From assembly GCF_004138325.1 (NCBI RefSeq), contig NZ_SBLB01000002.1, positions 372,001 through 436,000 on the forward strand: 64,000 nucleotides of DNA. The letters are read 5' to 3'. The position numbers and the translations under genes were made by a program. How positions within the stretch are numbered: the stretch's first letter is position 1; each line of letters starts with the position of its first letter. Source of the DNA: Spirosoma sordidisoli (lineage in GTDB: Bacteria; Bacteroidota; Bacteroidia; Cytophagales; Spirosomataceae). The notes under the pieces are model-generated. The model saw nothing but the letters and a program-made list of their open reading frames with translations. It was not told the origin of the DNA and did no database searches. Shown here piece after piece: positions 17,202-26,683 of the stretch.

Positions 17202-18524
17202 ATGAAAACAACACCCATTTTAATGCTGGGGTTAGCCTCAGCCCTGCTGGCCTGTGGTCAGAAAAAAGAAGAAAACGCGGCTGCCGGGGCCGATACGGTA
17301 TCCACGGCCAGCACGGACCTGAAACTTCCGGCGCCGTACGCCACTAAATCGGCGGCTCATTTCAGCAACGTGGTTGGCTGGTCGGAAGGCCAGATGCCCA
17401 AAGCACCCGCTGGCTTCACCGTGTTAGAATATGCTCGTGATTTCGATAGCCCACGCTGGATCTATGTGGCACCTAATGGCGACATCTTCGTGGCCGAGTC
17501 GAAGACGGAGCGTAAGGGAATCAAAACGAAGGTCGTAAACGCCGTTTCGGGGAAAAACAAGTCCGAGCCCGGTGGAGAAAGCCCCAACCGAATCACGATC
17601 CTGCGCGATACCAATAAAGATGGTAAGCCCGATCTGCGTCAGGCGTTCGTAACGGGCCTCAACCAGCCATTTGGTATGCTGGTGCTGGGCGACAAATTCT
17701 ACGTAGCCAATACCGATGGGCTGCTGATGTTCCCGTACAAGGCCGGGCAAACTACCCTGACCGGTCAAGGCAAAAAGATACTGGAGCTACCCGCCGGCGG
17801 TTATAACAACCACTGGACGCGCAACCTGCTGGCCAGCCCCGATGGCAAGAAGATTTACATATCCGTCGGATCGGGTAGTAACGTAGGTGAAAACGGGATG
17901 GAACATGAGGTTCGGCGGGCCAATATTCTGGAGATCAACCCAGACGGCTCAGGGGAGCGTATCTACGCCAGCGGTCTGCGGAACCCGGTTGGTATGGACT
18001 GGCAGCCGGGCAACGGCAGTCCGGTACTGTTTACGGCCGTGAACGAGCGCGATGAACTGGGCGACGATCTGGTGCCTGATTACCTGACGAGCGTAAAAGC
18101 CGGTGCTTTTTATGGCTGGCCCTACAGTTACTTCGGCGCCAACGAAGACCCCCGCCGGAAAGGCGAACGGCCCGACCTGGTCGAGAAAACGGTCGTTCCC
18201 GATGTACCGCTGGGCTCGCACACAGCTTCATTGGGACTGGCATTCTATGACCAGAAAGCTTTCCCGGAACGCTATCACAACGGCGCTTTCATTGGGCAGC
18301 ATGGCTCCTGGAACCGCTCTGAGTTTTCGGGTTACAAGGTTGTATTCGTTCCCTTCGAAAATGGGAAGCCGGGTAAGCCCGAAGATTTCCTGACGGGTTT
18401 CGTGGCCGGTAAAGACAAAGATGTATATGGCCGTCCGGTTGGGGTTAGTGTACTACCCGACGGGTCGATGCTCGTTGCCGACGATGCCGCCGGCCGCATC
18501 TGGCGGGTTGCCGCCGGCCAGTAG
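17202..18524 (+). CDS. Sorbosone dehydrogenase/PQQ-glucose-dehydrogenase-like lipoprotein
   Basis: 440 residues from the ATG at 17202 (MKTTPILMLGLASALLACGQ); the leader ends in a lipobox (Cys-18), which favours this start over the in-frame ATG at 17157. A six-bladed beta-propeller of the GSDH/sorbosone dehydrogenase family is indicated by YARDFDSPRWIYVAPNGDIFV (~res 75), LNQPFGM, NNHWTRNLLASPDGKKIYIS, GLRNPVGMDWQPG and GQHGSWNRSEFSGYKV. Related soluble enzymes use PQQ and calcium, but whether this one is redox-active cannot be seen. It stands alone on the plus strand with a strong hairpin after it. Confidence 0.87.
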   Translation: MKTTPILMLGLASALLACGQKKEENAAAGADTVSTASTDLKLPAPYATKSAAHFSNVVGWSEGQMPKAPAGFTVLEYARDFDSPRWIYVAPNGDIFVAESKTERKGIKTKVVNAVSGKNKSEPGGESPNRITILRDTNKDGKPDLRQAFVTGLNQPFGMLVLGDKFYVANTDGLLMFPYKAGQTTLTGQGKKILELPAGGYNNHWTRNLLASPDGKKIYISVGSGSNVGENGMEHEVRRANILEINPDGSGERIYASGLRNPVGMDWQPGNGSPVLFTAVNERDELGDDLVPDYLTSVKAGAFYGWPYSYFGANEDPRRKGERPDLVEKTVVPDVPLGSHTASLGLAFYDQKAFPERYHNGAFIGQHGSWNRSEFSGYKVVFVPFENGKPGKPEDFLTGFVAGKDKDVYGRPVGVSVLPDGSMLVADDAAGRIWRVAAGQ

Positions 18525-18540
18525 GTACTGGCTCATCAGA

Positions 18541-18591
18541 CAAACAGACCGGCCTGTCGACATACTTAATGTCGACAGGCCGGTCTGTTTG
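18541..18591. terminator. Long-stem bidirectional terminator-like hairpin
   Basis: A perfect 23-bp inverted repeat (18541-18563 and 18569-18591, start CAAACAGACCGGCC) with a 5-nt loop, between two convergent genes. It lacks a proper U tract. Confidence 0.7.
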
Positions 18592-18600
18592 TGGGGTATG

Positions 18601-20280
18601 TCAAAGCTGATAGAACAGGCGGAGCCGCGCGCCGAAGGCGGGTTCGCTGGTCCAGTTCATAGTAGCCTGCAACGGTTTGGTTAACAACAGCCCCCCTTGC
18701 GCTGCCCAGTGGCCCTGCTGCCATTCAAGGGTGGCGCTGGCCGTATAGGAGCTGATCAGATCGACGGGCAATTTCTTTGTGAACTCGACGGACTCGAAGC
18801 CATTGTAGCCCCCAAACATGGGTTTCGGATAGCTGAACGAAACGTGAGCTGTACTCGTCAGATTTAGATAGGTACCCAGCGCCGGGGTCAGCGACAGGTG
18901 CTGATTCAGCGGTACCCGATAGCCAATCTGCAATGGAATCTGATACCGGGTGGTTTTCAGGCTGATGCTGTAGATCTCGCGTTTAGGGTCAAAACCCGGC
19001 GGGGGAGCGTACTCGTACCGGAAATTACGGCGCGTCCGGTACTTGAAATCTTCGTCGTTGGCGTAGGAACCTACTTTGTAAGTAGACTGCGCCAAACCAA
19101 GGCTCAGGGCCCAGCGGTTGGCGAAGATAAACTCCGACACGGCCCCCAGACTGAAGAGCTGTGGCTGAAGATCCATCCCCACACCCAGCCGAACGTTGAC
19201 CGCTATTGGATCGATGCGCTGGCTCTCCGGCGCCTGAGCCACTGCCGGTCCCGCTGGCTGGGTTATGGCCGGACGCGTACGCTTGAGCCGACGGCTGAGG
19301 AGCCCATTCCAGTCGACCGGTTCCTGTGTAAGAGGGCGGGTATTGACCGGCTGGTAGGCCGTCTCGACGGGAGCCACTGGATCCCCTTCGGCCGACTGGT
19401 TCGTGGCTAATGACCCGCCTGGTTCAGCCGTGTTTGTAGCCGCCACCCCGGTCGTGCCCGGTAGGTCGGTCCGGCTGCCGTCGGAGCCGTCGGCTGAAGA
19501 GGCAGGGTTTTGGGCTGGCGACGAGTTTGCCGACGGACGGGCAGACGCTCGTTCCTGGCTGTTTTTACGTTTGGTGGTTAACAGGGTACGTGTAGACGTT
19601 GGGTCATACGGGGGTAGGTTAGATTGATCGTTGGTTGACGGGGTCGGTCGATTTTCTGAGCCGCCTACTTCCTGCCGGGCAAGCGGGTCGGCAGACGGGG
19701 ACTCGGGGGGCAGCGAAGGCGTCGATTGGGGCCGCGATCGGTCAATACCGGCATACCGCTCCGTACCCGGCTGGCTTCGGCCGGCGGGCAGTTCGGTGCC
19801 TGGCTGCGCAGGCACCGGCACGTAACGGGTAATGTATACCGTGTCGATCCGTGAGAGAACCGACGAGTGGGCAGACTCACGTTTCGATACAGTGGGGTCG
19901 GCGGGCTGGGACTGCGATGCGGTAGGGGGAGCCGCCAGTTTGTCTACAGGCAGGCCCGAGCCGGGTTGCGGCTGCCGGATAGCAGGGGTCGGCGACTGGC
20001 GCAGTTGCGAAACCGCCTGCCGAAGCTGATTAATTTCAGCATGTTGCCAGACACTCAGGGCCAGCAATACAATAGAGCTGATACTGGCCGCGGCTACCAG
20101 CCAGGGACGGGCATACCAGCCCGCGCCATGCAGGGGCTGAACGGTGCCGGAGCCGCCCGGGTCCGATAAGCCGGCCTGTTGCAGCGATGCCTGCATGCGC
20201 TGCCAGTCTTTATCTTGAAACTCCGGACGAATACTTTCCAGTTTTCGCCGGATTAGTTCGGTGAATCGGTCAGTTCTCAT
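18601..20280 (-). CDS. Membrane-anchored ECF-partner protein with C-terminal outer-membrane-type beta domain
   Basis: 559 residues. The cytoplasmic N-terminus (residues 1-56) is charged and helical, with DKDWQRMQASLQQ resembling partners of Bacteroidota ECF sigma factors. One transmembrane helix follows (~res 58-78, PWLVAAASISSIVLLALSVW), then a ~270-residue Pro/Ser/Thr/Gln-rich linker and, from ~res 365, an aromatic-alternating beta domain (SLGAVSEFIFANRWALSLGL, ending GARLRLFYQL) like an outer-membrane barrel. The 4-bp overlap with the sigma gene suggests an anti-sigma or sensor role. No zinc-binding anti-sigma motif is seen. The fold is inferred from the residue pattern. Confidence 0.7.
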   Translation of the reverse strand: MRTDRFTELIRRKLESIRPEFQDKDWQRMQASLQQAGLSDPGGSGTVQPLHGAGWYARPWLVAAASISSIVLLALSVWQHAEINQLRQAVSQLRQSPTPAIRQPQPGSGLPVDKLAAPPTASQSQPADPTVSKRESAHSSVLSRIDTVYITRYVPVPAQPGTELPAGRSQPGTERYAGIDRSRPQSTPSLPPESPSADPLARQEVGGSENRPTPSTNDQSNLPPYDPTSTRTLLTTKRKNSQERASARPSANSSPAQNPASSADGSDGSRTDLPGTTGVAATNTAEPGGSLATNQSAEGDPVAPVETAYQPVNTRPLTQEPVDWNGLLSRRLKRTRPAITQPAGPAVAQAPESQRIDPIAVNVRLGVGMDLQPQLFSLGAVSEFIFANRWALSLGLAQSTYKVGSYANDEDFKYRTRRNFRYEYAPPPGFDPKREIYSISLKTTRYQIPLQIGYRVPLNQHLSLTPALGTYLNLTSTAHVSFSYPKPMFGGYNGFESVEFTKKLPVDLISSYTASATLEWQQGHWAAQGGLLLTKPLQATMNWTSEPAFGARLRLFYQL

Positions 20281-20885
20281 GAGATCGTATAAGGAGCCTG
20301 CGGATTGTTTTTTTCATGGAATGGATAAGCCTGCCGGATCATGTCCTGCAGTTTGTACCGGGCGCGGGCAAAATTGGAGCGCACCGTAGCTTCGTTCTGG
20401 TTCAGTATGCCAGCTATTTCGTGCAGGCTGTATCCATCTACTACGTGCATCATAAACACGGTTCGGTGGGTGGGGGTTAACTTCTGAACCAGGGCCAGAA
20501 TCTCGTCGGCGGCCATCTGATCGACCACATCGTCGTCGAAGGCTACCTGTTCGCTGGTTTCGAGGGATGAATGCTGGTCAAAACGCTGGTTTTTGCGGTA
20601 ATGGCTGATGGCCGTATTGACCATGATTGTACGAAGCCAGGCTTTGAAAGGCAGCGTCTCATCGAAATTGTCGAGGTGTTGAAAGGCCTTCAGGAAGCCT
20701 TCATTCAGCACATCTTCGGCTTCTTCCGTACTGGAGGTGTAGCGCAGGCAGATACTTTTAGCGTAGCCGAAGAACTGTTTAAAGAGCGTCCGCTGCGCCC
20801 GTGGATCTTTGGCGCGACAGGCCCGAATGACGCTCAGCAGGTCATTATCGGAGAACGAGGACGATTTTCTGAAGAACAAAGTCAA
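20277..20885 (-). CDS. RNA polymerase ECF sigma-70 factor
   Basis: 202 residues. Region 2 (~res 35-100) has EEAEDVLNEGFLKAFQHLDNF and PFKAWLRTIMVNTAISHYRK; region 4 (~res 135-185) has LTPTHRTVFMMHVVDGYSLHEIAGIL followed by the recognition helix EATVRSNFARARYKLQ. This is the usual Bacteroidota ECF layout. The gene overlaps the next one (ATGA), which encodes its probable membrane partner. It does not neighbour the SusC/SusD genes, so it is probably not a PUL-type FecI/FecR pair. Confidence 0.95.
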   Translation of the reverse strand: MTLFFRKSSSFSDNDLLSVIRACRAKDPRAQRTLFKQFFGYAKSICLRYTSSTEEAEDVLNEGFLKAFQHLDNFDETLPFKAWLRTIMVNTAISHYRKNQRFDQHSSLETSEQVAFDDDVVDQMAADEILALVQKLTPTHRTVFMMHVVDGYSLHEIAGILNQNEATVRSNFARARYKLQDMIRQAYPFHEKNNPQAPYTIS

Positions 20886-21053
20886 ACCAGGTTATCGTGG
20901 ACGCAAGGGGGATATCAACAGCAATACGCACCTGGCCGGTGAAGCGTTGCACGGTACTGAATTTTTGTCTTTTTTTTTTACCGGATGCCACGTTTTATCC
21001 GCTCATCACGTACGGGCGGGTAACGAAATTACTCACTTTGTTATTGTGCGCTA

Positions 21054-21770
21054 ATGAATGTGTTGGTGATTGGTGATGAACACACCTACGGCTATGGACT
21101 GCGTTCGGGACAGCTCAGCTACATAAACCAGTTTATCCGGTTGATGGGGCGCTTGGGCAAAGGCGACTCTATATCGGTAGAGGCCTACGCGCATCTTACC
21201 ATGCCCAGACTGCTGAATGCGCTGAGCCAGCTGCCACTCGGCCGGTATGATCTGATCATACTCCAGCTCGACGAATCGATGCGCCGGGCAGTCGTCGACG
21301 AGCCGGGTGAAGCGGGGCAGGCGACCTCCTGTCTGCCAACCTTATACCCACCTGCTTCCCGAAAGCGGTCGCGCTGGAAAAGTGAGCTTCGGGCGTTGGG
21401 TAGAAATTTACTGTCCGACGGGCTGAATCGGCTGCGTCGCAGACCGACGGGGCTTTCCAGGTTGCTGACGTTGCTGAAGCCTTACCGGCATACGGTTGTC
21501 TTACTGACCCCTTTTCCGCACCAGCAGAGGCTTGTCAACTGGGGGCGCCAGCGGCTGCGACACCGGATGGTTGAACAGGCCAGTCGGGCTGCGTTCAGCC
21601 TGTTCGATACAAGCCAGATACTAGGGACAGGAGATGAGTACTTTCTGACTGATGACCCGGAGCATCTGAACGCAGTCAGTCACGAACTGCTGGGCCAGGC
21701 CCTGTTCGATTTTTACCAGTCGGCCCCGGCTATCGTTACCATCCAGACGTTTCGGCGTAATAAGCAGTAA
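21054..21770 (+). CDS. SGNH-hydrolase-like protein lacking the nucleophile serine
   Basis: 238 residues. The opening MNVLVIGDEHTYGYG aligns with SGNH/GDSL block I (GDSxTxG), but glutamate (res 9) stands where the serine should be. A later DLIILQLDESMRR sits at the block III position, and DDPEHLNAVSHELLGQALF near residue 203 keeps the DxxH pair of block V. No signal peptide or membrane helix is seen. It is likely a non-catalytic or altered SGNH protein of unknown role. It is a single gene after a 168-bp divergent region shared with the ECF sigma gene. Confidence 0.65.
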   Translation: MNVLVIGDEHTYGYGLRSGQLSYINQFIRLMGRLGKGDSISVEAYAHLTMPRLLNALSQLPLGRYDLIILQLDESMRRAVVDEPGEAGQATSCLPTLYPPASRKRSRWKSELRALGRNLLSDGLNRLRRRPTGLSRLLTLLKPYRHTVVLLTPFPHQQRLVNWGRQRLRHRMVEQASRAAFSLFDTSQILGTGDEYFLTDDPEHLNAVSHELLGQALFDFYQSAPAIVTIQTFRRNKQ

Positions 21771-21787
21771 CCAGGTAAACGGTTTGT

Positions 21788-21831
21788 ACGAGCAAGGGCG
21801 CCGGACTGTGGAGTCCGGCGCCCTTGCTCGT
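21788..21831. terminator. Long-stem hairpin between convergent genes
   Basis: A perfect 20-bp stem (21788-21807 / 21812-21831, starting ACGAGCAAGGGCGCC) with loop GTGG. It has no U tract and is probably bidirectional for the two converging units. Confidence 0.75.
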
Positions 21832-21845
21832 ATCGGAAGAAGGCA

Positions 21846-24800
21846 CTAGAGCCGTACGGCCATTTCTTCTGGCTTCGTCGTATCGCCGGTTGGGCGACCT
21901 TCGGGCTGGGGTAGCGGCCGCTTTTCGCCGTCGGCACCCGTTCCGTCTTTCCGGCGCGAGAGATAGGTGTAAATAACCGGTACAACATACAGGGTCAGCA
22001 CCAGCGAGAACAACAGCCCACCTACAATAACGATCCCGAGCGGTACCCGGCTTTTGGATGCGGAGCCGAGCGCCAGCGCGAGCGGCAAGGCGCCAAAGGC
22101 AGCCACGAGGGTTGTCATCAGAATGGGCCGCAGACGCATGGCCGCTGATTCTGTGGCAGCCTCAAACTTGTTCTTGCCGACTAGCCGCTGTTCGTTCGCG
22201 AACTCAACAATCAGGATACCGTTCTTGGTAACCAGCCCCACCAGCATAATGATACCGATCTGGCTGAAGATATTCAGCGTCTGGTTAAACATCCAGAGCG
22301 AGAACACGGCCCCGGCCAGCGCCAGCGGCACGGTGATCATGATGATAAACGGATCAACGAACGAGTCGAACTGGGCGGCCAGTACCAGATACACCAGCAC
22401 CAGCGCCAGGGCAAAGGCGAAAAGGGTGTTGGACGAGCTCTCGGCATAATCGCGCGAAGGGCCTGACAGGGCCGTCTGGAAGCTCTCGTCGAGGGTGCGG
22501 GCCGCAATGGCCTGCATGGCCGCTACGCCATCGCCAACGGTTTTGCCGGGGGCGAGTCCGGCCGATACGGTCGCCGATTTGAAGCGGTTGTAGTGATATA
22601 CCTGCGGGGGACTGCTGACTTCCTGGAACCGAACGAGGTTATCGAGCTGAATCAGCTCACCCTGATTGGTACGAACGTAGAACGAAGCCAGATCGACGGG
22701 GGCGTCGCGGTCAGCGCGGTCAACCTGCCCGATCACCTGATACTGTTTACCGTTCATCAGGAAGTAGGCCAGGCGCCGGTTGCTGAGCGCCAGCTGAAGC
22801 GTTTGCGCCACATCCTGAACCGAAACCCCCAGATTGGTCGCTTTTTCGCGGTCGATACTGATGTTCAGCTCGGGTTTGTTAAACTTCAGATCGACATCGG
22901 AGTTCTGGAACGTTGGGTCTTTCTGAACCTCATCGAGGAACGTGGGCAGTTTCTCACGCAGTTTCTCGAAGTTGAGGTTCTGAATAACGAACTGCACCGG
23001 TAAGCCACCACCCCGGCCTACCTGAATCGTCTGATCCTGGGTGGCAAAGATGCGGGCCTCGCTAAACCGTTTGGTTCCTTTGTTGAGGAAATCGACAATT
23101 TCCTGCTGGGAGCGTTTCCGCTCGGTAGGGTCGACCATGTTTACCATCACAAACGAGCTGTTGACGGCCCCGGCGCCTGAGAATCCAGGCGCTACCACGC
23201 TAAAGGCCAGTTTCGTTTCCGGCACCGAATCCAGCACGAACTGCATGATCCGGTCGGTGGTGTTGGCCTGAGCCTCGAAACTGGTTCCCTCGGGCGAGGT
23301 AATCGACAAGCGCGTGCGGCTACGGTCTTCCAGCGGAGCCAGCTCCGACTTCAGGAGAGAACCCAGCCCGAAGATGAGCAGCAGACAGGCGCCAATCATG
23401 ACGAAGGCCCAGCCCCGTTTGCCCATAAACGTCGTCAGCGAGCTGCGGTACGACTGATCGAGCCACTGGAAGAAAGGTTCGGTCTTCTTATAGAACCAGG
23501 AATCTTTGCCGTGATTCTTGCTGGTCAGTTTCACGCTGAGAACGGGGGTGAGGGTCAGCGAGACGAAGGCCGAAATCAGAACGGCGCCGGCTACGACAAT
23601 GCCGAACTCGCGGAAAAGCCGACCCACGAACCCTTCCAGGAAGATAATGGGCAGAAACACAATGGCCAGCGTAATCGACGTGGCCAGTACCGCGAAGAAT
23701 ATCTCGTTGGACCCTTCTTTGGCGGCCTGCTTGGTCTCCATACCATCTTCAATCTTCTTGAAGATGTTCTCCGTAACAACGATACCGTCATCCACCACCA
23801 GACCGGTGGCCAGAACGATGGCCAGCAACGTCAGTACGTTAATGCTGAAGTCGGCCATGTACATGATGAAGAAAGCCCCGATCAGTGATACCGGTATGTC
23901 GATCAGCGGACGGAACGCAATCAGCCAGTCGCGGAAAAAGAAGTAGATGACCAGAACGACCAGGACGAACGAGATCAGCAGGGTTTCGCCCACTTCTTCG
24001 ATCGCGCGCCGGATAAACGTAGACCGGTCAATACCCAGGCTCACGATAATATCGTCGGGCAGGTCTTTCTTGATCTGGTCGAACCGCTTGTAAAACTCAT
24101 CGGCAATGCTGACGTAGTTAGCACCCGGCTGCGGAATCAGCACGAGAATAACGCCGACAGCGCCGTTCTGCTTCGAGCTGGTTTCTTCGTTTTCGGCCCC
24201 GAGTGTAGCGTAACCCACGTCTTTGAAGCGAATGATCTGATTGCTGGTCTGCCGAAGGATGAGGTTATTGAAATCATCTTCCGAGACAAGGCGACCCACT
24301 GCTTTTACGGTTAGCTCGGTGCTGTTGCCGTATACTTTACCGCTGGGCAGCTCAACGTTCTGGGCGTTCAGAGCGGTCTGTATATCCTGGGTAGTCAGTC
24401 GATAGGCCGACAGTTTGATAGGGTCGATCCAGAGCCGCATCGCCTGGCGCTTGAGGCCGTAGATGTTGGCCTGGCTCACCCCGGGAATGGTCTGAAGCCG
24501 CTCCTGAAGTACGTTTTCGGCGTAGTCGGACAGCTGCGTCGGGTTGCGCGTCGTACTCTGCACCGTCATGAAAATGATCGGGTCGGAGTTGGCGTCGGCC
24601 TTGGTCACGACCGGGGGAGCGTCGATATCCTGAGGAAGCTGACGCTGCGCCTGGGCCACTTTGTCGCGAACATCGTTAGCGGCCTGTTCCAGATCGGCGT
24701 CCAGGTTGAACTCGACGGTGATGGTGCTGGCACCCAGGGCGGAGTTCGACGAGATGGTCCGTATGCCTTCGATGCTGTTCAGCGACTTCTCGATCGGCTC

Positions 24801-24992
24801 GGTAATCTGCGACTCGATGATATCGGGGTTGGCACCGGTATAGTTGGTCCGCACCGAAATAACGGGCGGGTCAATGGCCGGATATTCCCGAACGCCGAGA
24901 AACGTAAAGCCAATAATGCCGAACAGCACAATGACGATCGACATCACCATGGCAAAAACGGGCCGGTTCAGACTAAGTTCAGGAAGACTCAT
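21846..24992 (-). CDS. RND efflux transporter permease, HAE1 family (AcrB/MexB-like)
   Basis: 1048 residues, full length for a hydrophobe/amphiphile RND pump. The N-terminus MSLPELSLNRPVFAMVMSIV leads into TM1. The proton-relay aspartate pair is in ATGLVVDDGIVVTENI (TM4, ~res 405), and the TM11-12 region has LVTKNGILIVEFAN and a typical SKSRVPLGIVIVGGLLFS. It acts with the adaptor encoded 66 bp upstream and an outer-membrane TolC. No tolC gene adjoins this pair, so the exit duct must be supplied elsewhere (candidates at 30809 and 44575). Substrates are probably drugs, dyes or lipophilic compounds. Confidence 0.95.
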   Translation of the reverse strand: MSLPELSLNRPVFAMVMSIVIVLFGIIGFTFLGVREYPAIDPPVISVRTNYTGANPDIIESQITEPIEKSLNSIEGIRTISSNSALGASTITVEFNLDADLEQAANDVRDKVAQAQRQLPQDIDAPPVVTKADANSDPIIFMTVQSTTRNPTQLSDYAENVLQERLQTIPGVSQANIYGLKRQAMRLWIDPIKLSAYRLTTQDIQTALNAQNVELPSGKVYGNSTELTVKAVGRLVSEDDFNNLILRQTSNQIIRFKDVGYATLGAENEETSSKQNGAVGVILVLIPQPGANYVSIADEFYKRFDQIKKDLPDDIIVSLGIDRSTFIRRAIEEVGETLLISFVLVVLVIYFFFRDWLIAFRPLIDIPVSLIGAFFIMYMADFSINVLTLLAIVLATGLVVDDGIVVTENIFKKIEDGMETKQAAKEGSNEIFFAVLATSITLAIVFLPIIFLEGFVGRLFREFGIVVAGAVLISAFVSLTLTPVLSVKLTSKNHGKDSWFYKKTEPFFQWLDQSYRSSLTTFMGKRGWAFVMIGACLLLIFGLGSLLKSELAPLEDRSRTRLSITSPEGTSFEAQANTTDRIMQFVLDSVPETKLAFSVVAPGFSGAGAVNSSFVMVNMVDPTERKRSQQEIVDFLNKGTKRFSEARIFATQDQTIQVGRGGGLPVQFVIQNLNFEKLREKLPTFLDEVQKDPTFQNSDVDLKFNKPELNISIDREKATNLGVSVQDVAQTLQLALSNRRLAYFLMNGKQYQVIGQVDRADRDAPVDLASFYVRTNQGELIQLDNLVRFQEVSSPPQVYHYNRFKSATVSAGLAPGKTVGDGVAAMQAIAARTLDESFQTALSGPSRDYAESSSNTLFAFALALVLVYLVLAAQFDSFVDPFIIMITVPLALAGAVFSLWMFNQTLNIFSQIGIIMLVGLVTKNGILIVEFANEQRLVGKNKFEAATESAAMRLRPILMTTLVAAFGALPLALALGSASKSRVPLGIVIVGGLLFSLVLTLYVVPVIYTYLSRRKDGTGADGEKRPLPQPEGRPTGDTTKPEEMAVRL

Positions 24993-25058
24993 TTGTGGTT
25001 GAGATTATGGTTTTGGTCTTCTGGTTTTGAATTGGGTGCACTGGGTTCAGGGTCTGGT

Positions 25059-26228
25059 TTACCGCGTTGCCACTTTCGGAGCGGTATTGGCAGTCTTGGC
25101 CGAACTAGTACTAGGCAGGGTGATGACACGCCCGATCTTAACCGGCGTATCCTGCTTCAAAAACAACAAGCCGGTCGTTGCTACCGTATCGCCCGCCGAC
25201 AGACCCGACAGAATCTGGATGGCCCCGGCCGTGCGTAATCCGGTCGTGACATCCTTAAACTGGGCTTTTCCATCTTTCACAACCACAACCTGGTTGGTTC
25301 GCGTTTGCGGGATGATGGCCTGCGTTGGTACGACCAGACTTTTCTCATTCTGAATGGTTAAGGTAACCCGGGCAAACGTTCCTGGTCGATACGCCAGCGT
25401 GGTATTGCTGACGCGGGCCCTAATACGCAGGTTCCGGGTTTGCTCTTCCACGCCTGGCTCAATGGCATATACGATGCCCTGGCTGGGTTGTCTGGCTCCG
25501 TCTACTAAAAACGAAATAGCGCTGCCAACCCGTACGGCAGAGCCGTATTTTTCAGGAATTGAAAAGTCAAGTTTCAGCGATGATACCTGCTGGAGACGGG
25601 CAATCAGGGTGTTGGGCGTAACCACCGCGCCGGAACTGACGTTCCGCAACCCGATCACGCCCGAAAAAGGCGCCCGAATCTCGGTCCGCTGCAGGTTGGC
25701 TTTGACCAGTTCAATATCGGCCAGCGACGACCGCAGGTTGGTGGTTACGATGTCGTACTCCTGCTGGCTGATGCCACCCCGGTCCAGTAACTGCTTGTTT
25801 CGTTCTTCAGTACGCCGGGCGTTGTCGGCCTGAGCCTGTAGTTTCTGTAGCTGGGCGCGCAGATCAGCGTCGAAGAGTTTTACCAGTAAGGCACCTTTGG
25901 CTACGGGTTGGCCCTCGCGGATGTTGAGCTGGGTAATACGGGCCGACAGTTCGGGGTAGATGTCAACCTGTTCGGCAGCGAGCAACGATCCGCTCGATAC
26001 CACATCTTCGCGCAGGTTCTGGGCAACAACAATGAATCCATTTACGGCGGGGGTAGGGCCTCGTCCGGGGCCGCCCGGGCCGCCTTTGCCGCCATCTTTA
26101 CCACCACCGGCTCCGCCACCCCCCGGCGCTCCCGATGTGGCTCCGGGAGCCGGGTGTAATACCTTGTTATACACGATAATCCCGCCGAGTACCAGGACGA
26201 CGAGGCCGATAGCAATCCATCTTTTCAC
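25059..26228 (-). CDS. RND efflux periplasmic adaptor subunit (MexA/AcrA-like)
   Basis: 389 residues. An N-terminal anchor helix (MKRWIAIGLVVLVLGGIIVY) is followed by an unusual Gly/Pro-rich linker (~res 33-62). Then come the lipoyl half-motifs (YPELSARITQLNIREGQPV and IRAPFSGVIGLRNVSSGAVV), a short hairpin between them, and the beta-barrel/membrane-proximal domains (LVVPTQAIIPQTRTNQVVVV). It links the inner-membrane RND pump to TolC. It is co-transcribed with the permease gene and precedes it. Confidence 0.94.
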   Translation of the reverse strand: MKRWIAIGLVVLVLGGIIVYNKVLHPAPGATSGAPGGGGAGGGKDGGKGGPGGPGRGPTPAVNGFIVVAQNLREDVVSSGSLLAAEQVDIYPELSARITQLNIREGQPVAKGALLVKLFDADLRAQLQKLQAQADNARRTEERNKQLLDRGGISQQEYDIVTTNLRSSLADIELVKANLQRTEIRAPFSGVIGLRNVSSGAVVTPNTLIARLQQVSSLKLDFSIPEKYGSAVRVGSAISFLVDGARQPSQGIVYAIEPGVEEQTRNLRIRARVSNTTLAYRPGTFARVTLTIQNEKSLVVPTQAIIPQTRTNQVVVVKDGKAQFKDVTTGLRTAGAIQILSGLSAGDTVATTGLLFLKQDTPVKIGRVITLPSTSSAKTANTAPKVATR

Positions 26229-26302
26229 AGGCTAACGTTTTGCAGGGAGGAACTTGATTTTAACGGCACAATGCGCGTTTTTGTTTCTTAACCTACAAAG
26301 CT

Positions 26303-26683
26303 ATGACCGTAGATGATTATATCAATCAACAGCCTGCCGATCTACAGCGAATTTTACGCTGGCTTCGGAAAATAATCGTGTCGTCAGACCCGTCTATCCG
26401 CGAAAAGATAGCCTGGCAGATCCCTGTCTTTACGTTCCGGCAGGTGAACGTAATGTACCTGAATGTAGTACGTGGCCGACGCGGCCTTCCGCCCGATGTC
26501 ATTATCGAACTGGCCTTCATGGCCGGGCACCACCTGCCCGATGAGTTGGGTATGCTGATGAGCGCAGGCCGTAAACAGGTTAGGTCGCTGCCGATCCGTG
26601 GCGTTGACGACCCGGAGGCTGATATCGTACGGACCTATATACAGGAAGCCCTGCTGTTAATCGAGAATCGGCATGGCGAGTGA
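26303..26683 (+). CDS. DUF1801-domain protein (YdhG-like)
   Basis: 126 residues starting MTVDDYINQQPADLQRILRW, the standard DUF1801 opening, with IREKIAWQIPVFTFRQ and ELAFMAGHHLPDELGML also typical of the family. It is a small cytoplasmic protein with a frataxin-like fold in related proteins and unproven function, sometimes linked to iron or stress. Its 3' end overlaps the convergent TetR gene by 27 bp. Confidence 0.82.
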   Translation: MTVDDYINQQPADLQRILRWLRKIIVSSDPSIREKIAWQIPVFTFRQVNVMYLNVVRGRRGLPPDVIIELAFMAGHHLPDELGMLMSAGRKQVRSLPIRGVDDPEADIVRTYIQEALLLIENRHGE

